Positions 25,456 through 36,904 of a DNA stretch of 64,000 nt are shown piece by piece. A program made the position numbers and the translations under genes. The DNA lies in contig NC_066581.1 in assembly GCF_024323335.1 (NCBI RefSeq), positions 299,668,536 to 299,732,535 of the forward strand. Direction: 5' to 3'. The notes under the pieces were generated by a model. It had not been told where the DNA came from, searched no databases, and was given only the letters and a program-made list of their open reading frames with translations. Each line of letters begins with the position of its first letter. The first letter of the stretch is position 1. This DNA is from Lathyrus oleraceus (taxonomy: Eukaryota > Streptophyta > Magnoliopsida > Fabales > Fabaceae).

Positions 25456-26177
25456 TGCAAAACAAATAAGGGTTAGTATGCATGGTATGCGATGCGTTGC
25501 TTATTCAATTTTAAAGCACCCCCCTTTGGAAGGGAATACCCTACAAATGAATAAGCATGAGATATTGGATGCAAATATGCAGATGATGTTATGCAATGCA
25601 GTGGCATGTCAATCAGGATCGCCGTATCTGCTTGAACATCTGTCGGGTTGCACTAGCTGAAGAGAAAACCACTGAGAAATATAAAAGATCAAAACTCTGC
25701 TCCAGAAAACCGGGTTGGTTGGAGGTTAAAGTTTCCTGAATTTAGCCCGCCCCTCATTGGTTGGTTCTAAGAACAGAAGTTTGTCAGCTTTGGCCCTTCG
25801 GTCGAGAATAATACGTTTACCACTGAAGGTTTGGTATTATTACGGGATAAAAGACCTCCACTGACTCCCCTCAACAGGATATCCTAATAGCAAGTTCCCA
25901 GTCTCGGGGTCCTCGGATTGATCGGTGAGAATGCACCCACCAGAGCTAGCATAATCACGTCTCAGAGGAGAGGCCTCGACTGAGTTCTCGGGAAATGGTC
26001 ACCAGAGTCGACGATTTCTAGGGGAACATCATGTCGTTACGGAACACCCGTAGGATAAAATACATCCAAAAGAAACCTCGTCTGGGTGTGGGTCTTCATG
26101 AACGACTTAACGTAGCAACACGCCACGCAAGCCTCATGACTATCCACTCTAAAACCTGTGTGTACACTCAAGCCTGG
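25456..26177 (-). other. Element B leader, part next to gag
   Basis: Non-coding on the element strand. Adjoining gag it reads TACTAACCCTTATTTG then TTTTGCAG|GTGTC (acceptor at 25455), that is, a branch-point-like TACTAAC about 23 nt before a strong 3' splice-like site. The other part of the leader, with the PBS, is at 43595-43800, separated by F. Confidence 0.6.
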
Positions 26178-26357
26178 TGTCACATTACGTGAAAAACCGG
26201 CGGGAAAAAGACACAGAGCCGCCACCGTGCGTTATTTATCCCAAAGGAGGGAAAGGAAACGCTCGAAGTAAACCTGGAAAGGAAATGGTCTTACGACCAG
26301 AGATGCAAGGATCGGGAGTCGGTTATGCGAAGGAAAGGTATTAGCACCCCTACGCAT

Positions 26358-26373
26358 CCTTCGTACTCGACGG
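26358..26373 (-). promoter_or_regulatory. Module II hairpin, loop AGTA (F, left LTR)
   Basis: Element-strand CCGTCG-AGTA-CGAAGG with one mismatch. The right LTR copy 39458-39473 is the perfect form CCGTCG-AGTA-CGACGG. Confidence 0.7.
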
Positions 26374-26496
26374 GATCCATGCTCAGAAAGAATAGAAGAA
26401 AGGTTGCTAAAGACTGCTCAAACACTGCACACACACTGGAAGAAGACACTGATGAAAGACGGAAGAAGCGGACTCTGCAGGATATCGCATCCTGGG

Positions 26497-26914
26497 CCGA
26501 CGTAGTTTGTCAGACACAAACATCAGAGTCGACGTAGTTCGGGGACATGGGAATATGCTCGTTAGGATGTCGCATCCTATGCATACGTATCTTCTCTAAC
26601 CAGAGAAAGAATCAGAGCAGTCGTAGCTCGGATAACGCACGCCAAACAAAACACAAACAGGAAACCGAATGCCAATCGCTGGACTTACATCAGACTCCGA
26701 ACAAACAACACACACAGGAAACCGACTTCCAATCGCTGGACTTATGTCAGACTCCAACAAACAAACAGGACACAGGAAACCGACTGCCAATCGCTGGACT
26801 TATGTCAGACTCCAACAAACCAAAGGGTTGACAAAGAAAAAGGGCGCCCGGAGAGATCTGCTCATCTCCTGCCTACGTACCTCATCTGGTATGAGGATCA
26901 GGGCGACGTAGTTC
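26497..26914 (-). promoter_or_regulatory. Three Module I stem-loops (F, left LTR)
   Basis: Inner stems differ but each pairs: GTTTGT/ACAAAC (loop CAGAC) at 26497-26542, TTCTCT/AGAGAA (loop AACC) at 26580-26630, and CCTCAT/ATGAGG (loop CTGGT) at 26869-26914. All keep ATCAGRG between the inner and outer stem. The right LTR counterparts are 39597-39642, 39680-39730 and 39969-40014. Confidence 0.7.
26660..26820 (-). repeat. 57-58 bp tandem repeat in LTR F (also 39758-39905)
   Basis: CCAATCGCTGGACTTA recurs at 26672, 26729 and 26787. It produces repetitive ORFs rich in SLDL or AGLT words that should be ignored. Confidence 0.8.
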
Positions 26915-29900
26915 CCCTTAACAGGGAAAGAACTTCTATCCTAACCAGAGACTAGGGAGATAACAAGCTACTAGGGAGACTACGACTCGAGCCTAGAAGT
27001 TGTCATGCATACGATCCCTATGTTGAGGTCTCTAATCCTAACCTAACTTGCACAGGGAGCAAGCTAGCCTACACAGCATATGAGTAATCACAAGCACAAG
27101 TATCACACACTATATGCAAACAATTGGCTCACACAAGGTTGGGCTTTAGTCAAGGGGTCATATCAACCTCGACAAACAAGCCAACTTGAAAAGGGTGTTG
27201 TTAGCTCTTAACTCTAACATTGAGAGTTAGGGTGAAGCAGATGAAATGGGGAGTGAGGGTAAGACCTCATAGCTCTTATCCTTGGCCTGGGAGAGCTTGA
27301 AACAATGAAAGTGTGGGAGTCCAGAATGTGGGACTCTATTCCACAATGACTGACACAACAAGAATTTGGGTTTTTGTTCAAAGTGCATCAACACATGGTG
27401 TGAGCAAGATGAAAGACTCAACTGAATAGCAGGGGATCGATTGCACATCCCTTCTATCTGCCAATGCCTCTTCACTTAGGAGGTCTTTGAACGTACAGGG
27501 CACAAAGATAAATAACCACAAACATTGCCTCTTAAGGAGGGCTTCAGACAGGTGCCTGCCAAAGTAACATGACAGGTCTTCCAGACTACATGAAGATCAG
27601 GGATTATACCTAAGTGGTATGCCAACCACAAGCAAAGCAAAGCAAATTTCAAATGAACTTAAAGCAACTTAGGTACCTGTGTAAACAACTAAACAAATCA
27701 GTACAGTATTCAGACAAACAGACAACAGTCAACAACAAACAGACAATCCCAATGTACAACAAATAAGCCATAAGGCAAACTCAAGTGAATTATTCTCAAC
27801 CTACAAAACAAACAAATGTTAGCAATCAACAGCAAATATCAACATTCAAATGATGAAGCAACATCAACCATGGAGATTAGATGCTTGGTCCTGAAATTCA
27901 AAGCTCACATGTAAGTACAAACCACTAGGTCAAAAGCCTAGGGTCAAAGGTGAAGAAAAAATTCAAAACAGGAGCTGAAATTCAACATAATGCAACTTCA
28001 AACACATATTAACATGTCCTAAAAAGGACCAAAGCAAAATCATCAAGCAAAGGCATTTCATGTGCAAGAGAAGTCAAAGACAATTTCAAAGCTCACAAAT
28101 GATCATCATGAATGAAAATTCCAAATTAAAATAGAAATGGTTCAAATAATTCTGGAAAAATTCAAGAACATTTAACACATCAAACATGATCATCATACAA
28201 AAAATCAGAAGCATTAGAGGTCATTTGATATGGAAATTAAATTGCACAAGTTGAACAACCAAATGTTTGACACAAATTGTCACACCATGCAAACATGTGT
28301 ATAAAACAGAAATGGAAGCATTTCACAATATTCTAACATTCATGTTAGGAACAATCATGCAAAATTTCAAAGCATTTGGATCAATATTAAGCATTTCACA
28401 ATAAGATGAATGGAGCAAGGTCACAAATGTACACATGATCACATATTCTAACATAATTCAAAATCCAGCCATGCACAACTTCATAATTTAACATCATCAA
28501 ATAGAGGACATCTCAATGAACAAGTAGCAAAAAACCAGGTATTTTTTGGAGCATTTTTCAAATTGATATGATTTTTCAAAGTTGGAAAAATAAATTTGAA
28601 ATGAAAATGAAGCATAGCATAAAATATGGAGGGAAATGTAATAAAGGTGAAAACATTTGAAAATGTGATGCACGCTTGGAATCGAACCGTGCATGAATTT
28701 GAAAGTGAGCGCGCCAAGCTGAAACGATGCCGTTTCACACGAAAACGCTAGCCAAACCAGAATGGACGCTAAACCGTCACAAAACGGACGCTACATCGTC
28801 TTCCTCATGAAGACGATGATGAACAGTGAAGGTTCAAGAACAAATTTCCCAGAATCACGAAATCTTTACATCAACATGAAGCTCTTGCAATGCACATCAT
28901 CTATCGACCATTAACTAAGCTTAATTCAAAACAACAAGTTCAAATCGAGCAGAAACAATAATGAATGCAAAACTTCAATCGCACGTATCTCATGTTATAG
29001 TGCACCATTTCATGTGAAATTCATACCAGAATTCTCAGGGTTAAAAGATCTGCACAAATATGTACATGGATTTGAGAATTATGAAGGTCAAAAAATTCAC
29101 CTCTGGAAGAGCAGGTTCTGGATTCACACGATTCAACGCTTGTAATGGTCCAAATCAACTCCAGGACACTTGTTATGATGATTGGTGAAGAATTTGAGGC
29201 TTGGCAAGTGCTAAATCCGGCTCAAATCTCAAATGCCATGGCAATGTTCTTGAACTTCAACTGCTCGATTATGGCTCCAATTCTTCAAACAAAGGCTGAA
29301 TTCACACTCAATCACACTCACTGATCATGAATCTTCAATAAAAACCAGTTGCTATGTTGAAGAAATTTGAATTTTGATTATGAGAAAAAAATTGGAGGGA
29401 GAGAAAATTGTGAGATCTAGATCCAGAATCCTCCTCAATTCTGTTATGATTATCAATATATATGCTTCACTAATCCACTCTTAATCCAAATTAACCATGT
29501 TTTAGTTGAAATTAATCAAGATAAGGTGCATGGTAAAAAATGACAAATTGGAGGGTGTGTGAAGCATGCACACGTGAACAGTAACCATTACCAACTCAAA
29601 TGCACTTAAAATCATCTTTAAAACACATTGGCAATGGTAAAAAGTTCATGTAATGCACCATTTTTAAATTTTGCAATTTCCCTCCAAAATGGGCATGGAT
29701 ATGCAAATGATCATGTGATGACATTTTATGCAATGTGATGATTGATTTGGAAACTTCATGACATGAGAAGCATTTTAGAAAAGAGGCACCAAATTTGGAG
29801 TTTTGGTTCAAAAGATATGGCCATTTGAAGTTTCAAGCACACTTTTCCATGAATTGATCATAACTCCTTAACCATTCATCATATGCTCATGAGCTTGGAC

Positions 29901-30610
29901 TTTTTGGAAATAGGAGAGAAAGATCTTCAACTTTCATGTTGGACAAAATTTCATTTGAAGCTTCTTTGATATTGGAAAGTTGAGTTGAAGTTGGTCCAAA
30001 AACTTGCCATTTTTGGAAACTTGAAATTACATCTCACTTTCCATTTTTGGAAACTTTTGATCTGGCTTCAAAATCTTCAAGGTAGATGTTTGACATGATG
30101 AATAAACCTCTCTTGGACATGAATGAAGTATCTCAAACCATTTCTCCACCTCCTAGCCCTCAGTTGACTTGCAGTTGACTTTTATGGGCCTCAGATGACT
30201 TGGACATGTACTGATGACTTTTGAGCCTCTAGCCTTTGGTCAAATTGCTTCAAAATGAACCTTGGGTTCACATAAGCTCTCTAGAACAACCCTAGGGCCT
30301 TTTTCCTCATGAAAATGCTTGGTCTCTTGCACAGATGAATCCTCTTGATACCAGTCTTGACTGATAAGGTGCAACATGATATGCAATGACAAGGTAATGT
30401 TAATGTGATGTTAGTATAATGTCAATGACTTAAAAATGAAATGAATGTACAAATGGGTGCAAATTTGAGGTGCTACAGCTGCCCCTATTCAATCAACTGG
30501 GAACCTGAACGGATGAGAGCAACGGCTGTCAGACCTTCAAGGTAATCAGGGATTGAATACCAAAAGAACCTAGAATTTGCACTATGCGGGAGATGAACGA
30601 AAGCAGACAG

Positions 30611-30980
30611 TCGACTTGATGTACACTGACATCAAGGAAAGCGAGGCAATTTACCGATGGCGACTTGAACAGTCGACTTGATGTACACTGACATCAAGGA
30701 AAGCGAGGCCATTTACCGATGGCGGCTTGAATAGTCGACTTGATGTACACTGACATCAAGGAAAGCGAGGCCATTTACCGATGGCGGCTTGAATAGTCGA
30801 CTTGATGTACACTGACATCAAGGAAAGCGAGGCCATTTACCGATGGCGGCTTGAACAGTCGACTTGATGTACACTGACATCAAGGAAAGTGAGGCCATTT
30901 ACCGATGGCGGCTTGAATAGTCGACTTGATGTACACTGACATCAAGGAAAGCGAGGCCATTTACCGATGGCGGCTTCGAC
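30611..30980 (+). repeat. 62-bp tandem array, six copies
   Basis: Units start with TCGACTTGATGTACACTGAC at 30611, 30673, 30735, 30797, 30859 and 30921, an exact 62-bp period with few differences. Each contains the near-repeat TTGATGTACACTGACATCAA, which is an imperfect palindrome. Confidence 0.95.
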
Positions 30981-31079
30981 CGGGGAGGAAGAAGATGTCC
31001 ACAACTGGAACCAGACAAGATGTTTACCGACGACTCTACTGGGGATTTTGAAAAGATACATGACCCAACATTGACCGAT

Positions 31080-31943
31080 GACTGGGGAAACAAGATATAC
31101 AACCAGACGTCAACGGACGAATGGGAAAAACCCGACGTTTACCGACATCGAAAGATGATGTTTACCGACACCAAAGGAAGGACGACCAGACATTTACCGA
31201 TGACTGGAATAAGGATATTCAACCAGACGTCAATGGACGAATGGGAAAAACTCGACGTTTACCGACACCAACGCAGGGGTGACCAGACATCAACGGATGA
31301 CTGGAAAAAGACACTCAACCAGACGTCAACGAACGAATGGGAAAAACTCGACGTTTACCGACACCAACGCAGGGGTGACCAGACATCAACGGATGACTAG
31401 AAAAAGACACTCAACCAGACGTCAACAGACGAATGGGAGAAAGAAACCACGACTAGACGCCAACGAACGAATAGGAAGGACTCAACCAGACATCAACGGA
31501 TGAATGGGAGAAAGAAACCATGACTAGACGCCAACGGACGAATAGGAAGGACTCAACCAGACATCAACGGATGAATGGGAGAAAGAAACCACGACTAGAC
31601 GCCAACGGACGAATAGGAAGGACTCAACCAGACATCAACGGATGAATGGGAGAAAGAAACCACGACTAGACGCCAACGGACGAATAGGAAAAACTCGACC
31701 AGACATCAACGGATGAATGGGAGAAAGAAACCATGACTAGACGCCAACGGACGAATAGGAAGGACTCAACCAGACATCAACGGATGAATGGGAGAAAGAA
31801 ACCACGACTAGACGCCCACGGACGAATAGGAAGGACTCAACCAGACATCAACGGATGAATGGGAGAAAGAAATCACGACTAGACGCCAACGGACGAATAG
31901 GAAGGACTCAACCAGACATCAACGGATGAATGGGAGAAAGAGG
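31080..31943 (+). repeat. 71-bp tandem array with longer-period start
   Basis: CAGACATCAACGGATGAATG recurs at 31487, 31558, 31629, 31700, 31771, 31842 and 31913, a 71-bp period. Before it, related units are arranged with a spacing near 96 bp (31284, 31380) and share ACCAGACGTCAACGGACGAA and CGACGTTTACCGACACCAA, so the array has two organisations. Confidence 0.92.
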
Positions 31944-34169
31944 CTGATGTTACGGACAACGAAAGATGATGTCTACAGACACCAAAAAGGACCCACACAG
32001 GGATCAACACGACATCTACTGGTGTTACAAGAATGACATCTACATATGTCGAGACAAGGCCAAATCACTTGCCGGGGACTACTCTGGGGAGTCAAGCTTT
32101 CCTTCCACTGACGGGTGAGGAAATAAACCTCTCTGGGGAATTATCAATCTTGAATGCTGCCAAGAGCTCCTGATGCAACTAATGCAAAGGTGCCGTACAG
32201 ATGTTGAACAATGATTCACCTCTGCTGGGGAATCCAACTTTGCAAGACGCACAGGGAGGAACACTCCTGTTGAGCGCACGATTCTGATTCGATCTACCAA
32301 CTCTGTGGGGGGTAGCACTGCTGGGGATACCCACTCAACTAGGGAGTCACCTGTTGGGAAAGCACCAACCTTTCAACCATGCTGGGGAAACCCATTTCTG
32401 AAATCGACCCAATGTCGCGACGCTAAACCCTTATGAATAACATCTTCACCTACCACTTGAACCCATTCTCGGATGGCAACCACGGCTTAGGGCTAGTCTA
32501 TGCTTGCAATGCTGATATATGATTTTTCCCAGCGCAATGCTCCATAATCATGGAAATGCTACGCTCTTAATGATGCAATATGCTATGCCTATCTAAATGA
32601 TGAATGCATAAAAACACGTCCCCTCCAGGGACAACACCGGGAGAGCTCGAGGAACTCTGCTGAAGCGCTGGATACCACTCCAATTTCCTCCCTGCTGGGG
32701 AGTAGCACTGCTGCAGGGGAAAGGATGATCCTTGCTAAGGATGACCTCCACCGAACCCGATCCACTTGGGGACTCCGCTGGGAGAAACAGTCAATGCCCA
32801 CTTCCACTGGGGACACCTACCAACCCACGGGAAAGATAAACTTTACTGGGGATAACTTTCACAGAACCTGATTCGCTTGGGGACTTCGCTGGGGAAAACC
32901 ATCAACACGAACCTCTGCTGGGAAGACTGCCCACTTCAGACTTGGAAAACACAACCCTGCTGGGGAAAGGCATTCACGACCCTGCTGAGGATTACAGTAC
33001 TTCATACCCGACTGTTGAGGAACAGACTACTCACAGATACCTCCGCTGGGGATATATCAAACTTTTAGGCTCAATGGGGAACTAACAGTCTTCAGACCCG
33101 CCGGGAAAAAGGCCACCTGCCGACCTGGCTGAGAAACATCTTCAACCCTGCTAGGGAAAAACATCTCTCCACCCTGCTGGGGGAAAGGCATTTCGAACCT
33201 GATTGCTGAGAAACAATCTACCCACAGACACCTCCGCTGGGGATATGGCAACCTTCAGGCTTGCTGAGGAGATACCGATCTCGCATCTGCTGTGAAGATA
33301 ACACTCTCAAATCCACTAGGGGAGATACGGCCTATTTGACACGGAACACCCGTCGATTCGTCGAACACCGGCATTCATCATCCAACTGCAGTGTCAACTT
33401 TCTTCTTTTGAGGACTCCCAGATTCATCCGGTCTTTTCTGATTCATCACCTAGTATTCTCGTCTTTTCTTTGCTTTGAGATGAATGATCTCCTCAGATCC
33501 GGGCTAACTCTCTAATCTTCAGACTTTGAAGAGTCTTCTTGATTAGCCTCTAGGATCGTCGTCCTTCTCTCGCCGTCTTTTCACCGTTCTTTGCCCCTGA
33601 TTGGACTCTACGGGGATCTTTTGTCAAAAGGCTTCATATCACAACCTGCAAGTGAGTGAAAACAAACCAACAACCCCTGCAAAGAGATCGTTAGATAAAA
33701 ACGTGCCCCAGGCGTGCCAAAATTCCAACACTTAGGTCACTCAAACTTCCGAATAAGATTTCACGCTTTCAATCTTATAAGCATGCATCGGAAGGGACCT
33801 TTATGTTTCAAAATGCAAATATTCTTTATCAAACTAAACAGATGTTTTTGCAATCAAAGCAGTAATGAAAAAAAAACAAAATTATTTGACTGTTTATTGA
33901 CTGAAAAAAAAAATGGCTCAGTACCGAGCAACACACAGGAAGCAATCCCTGAAAAGAGGTGATTCCGCCCAAAAAGGAAAAAATCTATCCTAATGGCAAT
34001 GTGAAACCGTGATCTCATCAGGTTCCAACTCGGTTACACCCCATATGTCCTCAAGAATTTCCGCACTTTCTGCCTTCTAAACATGACTCTGTCGATCGAT
34101 CACTGTCGGGGATTATCCAGGATGTGTTAACCAAAGTATCAACGATTATGCTGGACGCAGTTGTTCGTT

Positions 34170-35567
34170 TCATTCCCTCTTTTGCCTGGACCGCCCTTTC
34201 GGGTTTTCGGTCCACCGGGATACCCTTTTTTGCCCAAGCCGCCCTTGTGGGGTTTTCGACTTGCCTGGTGTACAGTTTTTTCTTTTATCCCTAATTTTTG
34301 CCCGAACCTTTTCCTCTTTTTTTTTCTTTTGGTTCGCCGGGATGCCCATTTTTGCCTGGACGCTTTTATTCTTTTCGTCCAGCGGGTCTCCCTTTTTTTT
34401 TGTTACGAAGTATCTTTTAACTGCGTCCGCATTTACAAGGGATGGAAAATCCTCGTCATCCGTGATCGTCAACAACAAGGCTCTGTCAGAGAAGACCTTT
34501 TTGACCACGAATGGGATCCATAATTGTGTGTCCACTTGCCCCTACGATCGTTGAGGAGGAAGGATCCTTTTCAACACCACCTCTCCTACGTGGGATGCAC
34601 GAGGTCGCACCTTTCGGTTAAGAGCCTGTTTCATGCACTGGGCACAACTGCCCCATGACAAGTAACTGCCAGCCTTTTTTCCTCAATCGGGCTCCCTTCA
34701 TACCGAGTCCTTATCCACTCGGCCTTTTCTAATTTCTCATCCATCAGGACTCTCCACAATGGGATCTAGACCTCAGTAGGTAATACAACTTCCATCCCAT
34801 ACACGAGTGAGAAAGGCGTTGCCCCAGTAGATGCACGTACCGAGGTTCGATACCTAGGATACAAGCTTCGTACTCAGCCACCATGTCTTTGGTGCATTCA
34901 AGTGTTATCCGGGCAGCAAAAGGAATGTGGGATCCCTTTGGCTAACCAAAGCAGCATTAACTCATTCACATTAACCCCCCCCCATCAGACATTAGAACCC
35001 GTTCGGATTCAGGGTCAGGCCCCTCCTCCGGGATCGGTTTCTCACAATCTTTCGATTTGAAAACCTCGATGTCCTCATCAGGGAACTCATACTTCCTCGG
35101 TTGATAGTCCTCAACAGGCTGCTGGGCGAAGTAATCAGACAGTACACTCCCCTTGATTGCCTTCTGAGAGGTGTACTGTATATCACAAATCAGTCAAAAT
35201 CGTTTACCATCTCGCAACCCGTCCGGTCAATGCTGGCTTCTCCAACACATACTTGATCGGATCCATCTTGGACATCCACAAAGTGGTATGAACCAGCATA
35301 TACTGTCTCAGTCGGCGAGCATCCTATGCCAAAGTACATCAAGTTTTCTCGAGCAGTGAATGTATTGTTTCACAGTCGATAAACTGTTTGCTAAGGTAAA
35401 TTGCATGCTCTTTTCGACCAGACTAGTCATGCTGACCCAGTACACACCTCATAGACCCCTCGAGGGCTGTCAAGTACAGAATTAATGACCGTCTCTCCAC
35501 CGGGAGGCATCAGAATCGGAGGCTCCTGCAACTTATTCTTTTATCTTTCAATGCCCCTTGGCAATCA
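34170..35567 (-). pseudogene. Element F pol end: RNase H remnant joined to integrase C-terminus
   Basis: On the element strand the RNase H start is recognisable but decayed (DSESERV region; EYEACILGI near 34850-34875). It is joined, out of frame, to the late integrase segment ASTGATPFSLVYGMEVVLP (34795-34845). The integrase zinc domain, both catalytic Asp residues and the Glu are absent. The C-terminus includes FVVKKVFSDRALLLT and VNADAVKRYF. The deletion end points differ from those in B. Several frameshifts and stops are present. Confidence 0.75.
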
Positions 35568-36640
35568 TTATCCACCTGACCATTTGCTCTTTTTTTCCAA
35601 CTTGAATATGGGTGCACACGTGGCTGTCAGATGAGATATGAACCGTGAAATGCAGTTCAATCTATCTAATAAACCACGAACATCCTTTTCGGTTCTCGGT
35701 TCAGGCATTTCTCTGTATTGCTTTTTTCTTTTCTTTTTTCCCTTTTTTTTAGCAGGATCGACCTCGATTCCTCTTTCGTTCACAATAAGCCTCGGCAACT
35801 TACCGGACAGCACTCCACAAGTGCACTGATTCGGACTCAACTTCAGTCTGAGTTGTCTCAACCTGGTCAAACGACTTGGCCAGATCCACCAGATGCCCCT
35901 CTTCTTCTCGGGACTTTGCTATCATGTCATCAACATAGCATTTGATTCCACGATGAATCATATCATGAAACAAAGTCACCATGGCTCTTTGATACATGGC
36001 ACCGGCGCTCTGGAGACTGAACGGCATCACCTTATAACGCAGAGTGTCCCAAGGTATGATGGAAGTTGTTTTCTCCATATCATCTGGCGACATTTTGATC
36101 TGACTACAGCCAGCAAAGCCATCCATGAAGGAAAACACCGAGAACTGAGTTGTATTATCTACCCACATATCGATGTAATGGGAAATCACCATTCAGACTG
36201 GCTCTATTCAATCTCGGTAGTCAACACACATTCTCACCTTCTCATCCTTTTTCAGCACCGGCTTCCGCTTCACTGGAGGACAGTCTTCTCTAAATGATAG
36301 CTTGTGCGCCACGACATCGGTATTCCATCCTGGCATATTTTGATAAGACCGGGCGAAGATATCGACATACTCTTTCAACAGTGCTACCATTCTGCTCTTG
36401 ACATTTGCCTCTAAAGCGGCCCCAACTTTCACTTCCTTTCTGACCTCGGCGGTGCCTGGATTAACAGTCTTGAATCGCTCCTCGTGCGGTTGAATCACCT
36501 TCTCCTCTTGTTCCAACAACCTGGCTAATTCCAGCAGATCACAATCTTCTTCGCCTTCTTCTTCGGCATGATAGATCGGATTGTCGAAGTCATACAGAGG
36601 TGTAACCGAATTGTTATCAATGAGATCAGGAGGATAGTCA
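35568..36640 (-). pseudogene. Element F pol: linker and reverse transcriptase
   Basis: Begins after the 3' splice site at 36641. Linker LYDFDNPIYHAEEEGEED and LARLLEQEEKVIQ, then RT with MCVDYRD, FSFMDGFAGCSQIKM, VMPFSLQSAGAMYQRAM and catalytic IKCYVDDMIAKS (about 35915-35950). Part of the fingers between PPVKRKP and VLKKDEKVRM is deleted compared with A. A Lys run (AKKKGKKKRKKQ) from a poly-T expansion at 35718-35760 interrupts the VDPAK-to-MPEPRT connection. Frame breaks occur near 36205 and 35800-35870. Confidence 0.82.
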
Positions 36641-36904
36641 CTTTTGAGGTCGGAACAAGATGAATCAAAAGGAAAGAAAATGAAAACAAGCATTGCCATT
36701 TTTTATTTTTTTATTTTTTAAAAAAAACTGCAAAAAGAAATGAAAGACAAGGAACACCGCTTTTAATCACAAAAACATCCATTTATTAATGATGCAAAAT
36801 GTTTGCAAAATGAAACACATGAGGTGGCCCTTACAATGGACCATTATGTTTCGGGCAAAACGTATGGCTTTCATGCAAACAGAATTGAAACACAGAAATA
36901 TCAC
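36641..36904 (-). other. Element F intron between gag-pro and pol
   Basis: About 264 nt. Donor AGAGA|GTGATATTT, where TGA in the donor is the gag-pro stop. The acceptor is CTCAAAAG|TGACTATCC, weakened from CAG to AAG. Joining GA to TGAC would keep the frame (DDYPPD). Confidence 0.65.

Larger units (their letters stand above)
26178..30477 (-). repeat. Element F 3' LTR (left copy)
   Basis: The element strand starts TGTAGCACCTC (30477) and ends near 26178. Nearly the same as 39278-43594 apart from scattered changes and one replaced block (28316-28340). It carries three Module I stem-loops (26497-26542, 26580-26630, 26869-26914), an AGTA hairpin (26358-26373) and a repeat of about 57 bp (26660-26820). 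ORFs inside are not supported. Confidence 0.94.
30478..34169 (-). other. Element F 3' untranslated region with polypurine tract
   Basis: Next to the LTR the element strand reads GAATAGGGGCAGC|TGTAGCACC, the likely polypurine tract. It contains two tandem arrays (30611-30980 and 31080-31943) and then a stretch with repeated CTGCTGGGGA-like motifs on the plus strand (32100-33300). No coding capacity is seen. Tandem repeats in this part of Tat/Ogre elements are known and have been proposed as a source of satellite DNA. Confidence 0.75.

Noticed and set aside
26547..26911. Repetitive ORFs with QSLDLHQTPN or IAGLTSDS words
   Set aside because: They arise from the 57-bp repeats in LTR F, which is non-coding, and recur in the other LTR.
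31020..31503. ORFs with repeated TSTDEWEK or TRHQRMTG words
   Set aside because: They translate the tandem array; frame length follows the repeat period and not a protein.
30611..31943. CRISPR-like regular repeats
   Set aside because: Units are head-to-tail with no unique spacers, and they lie in the 3' untranslated region of a plant retrotransposon.
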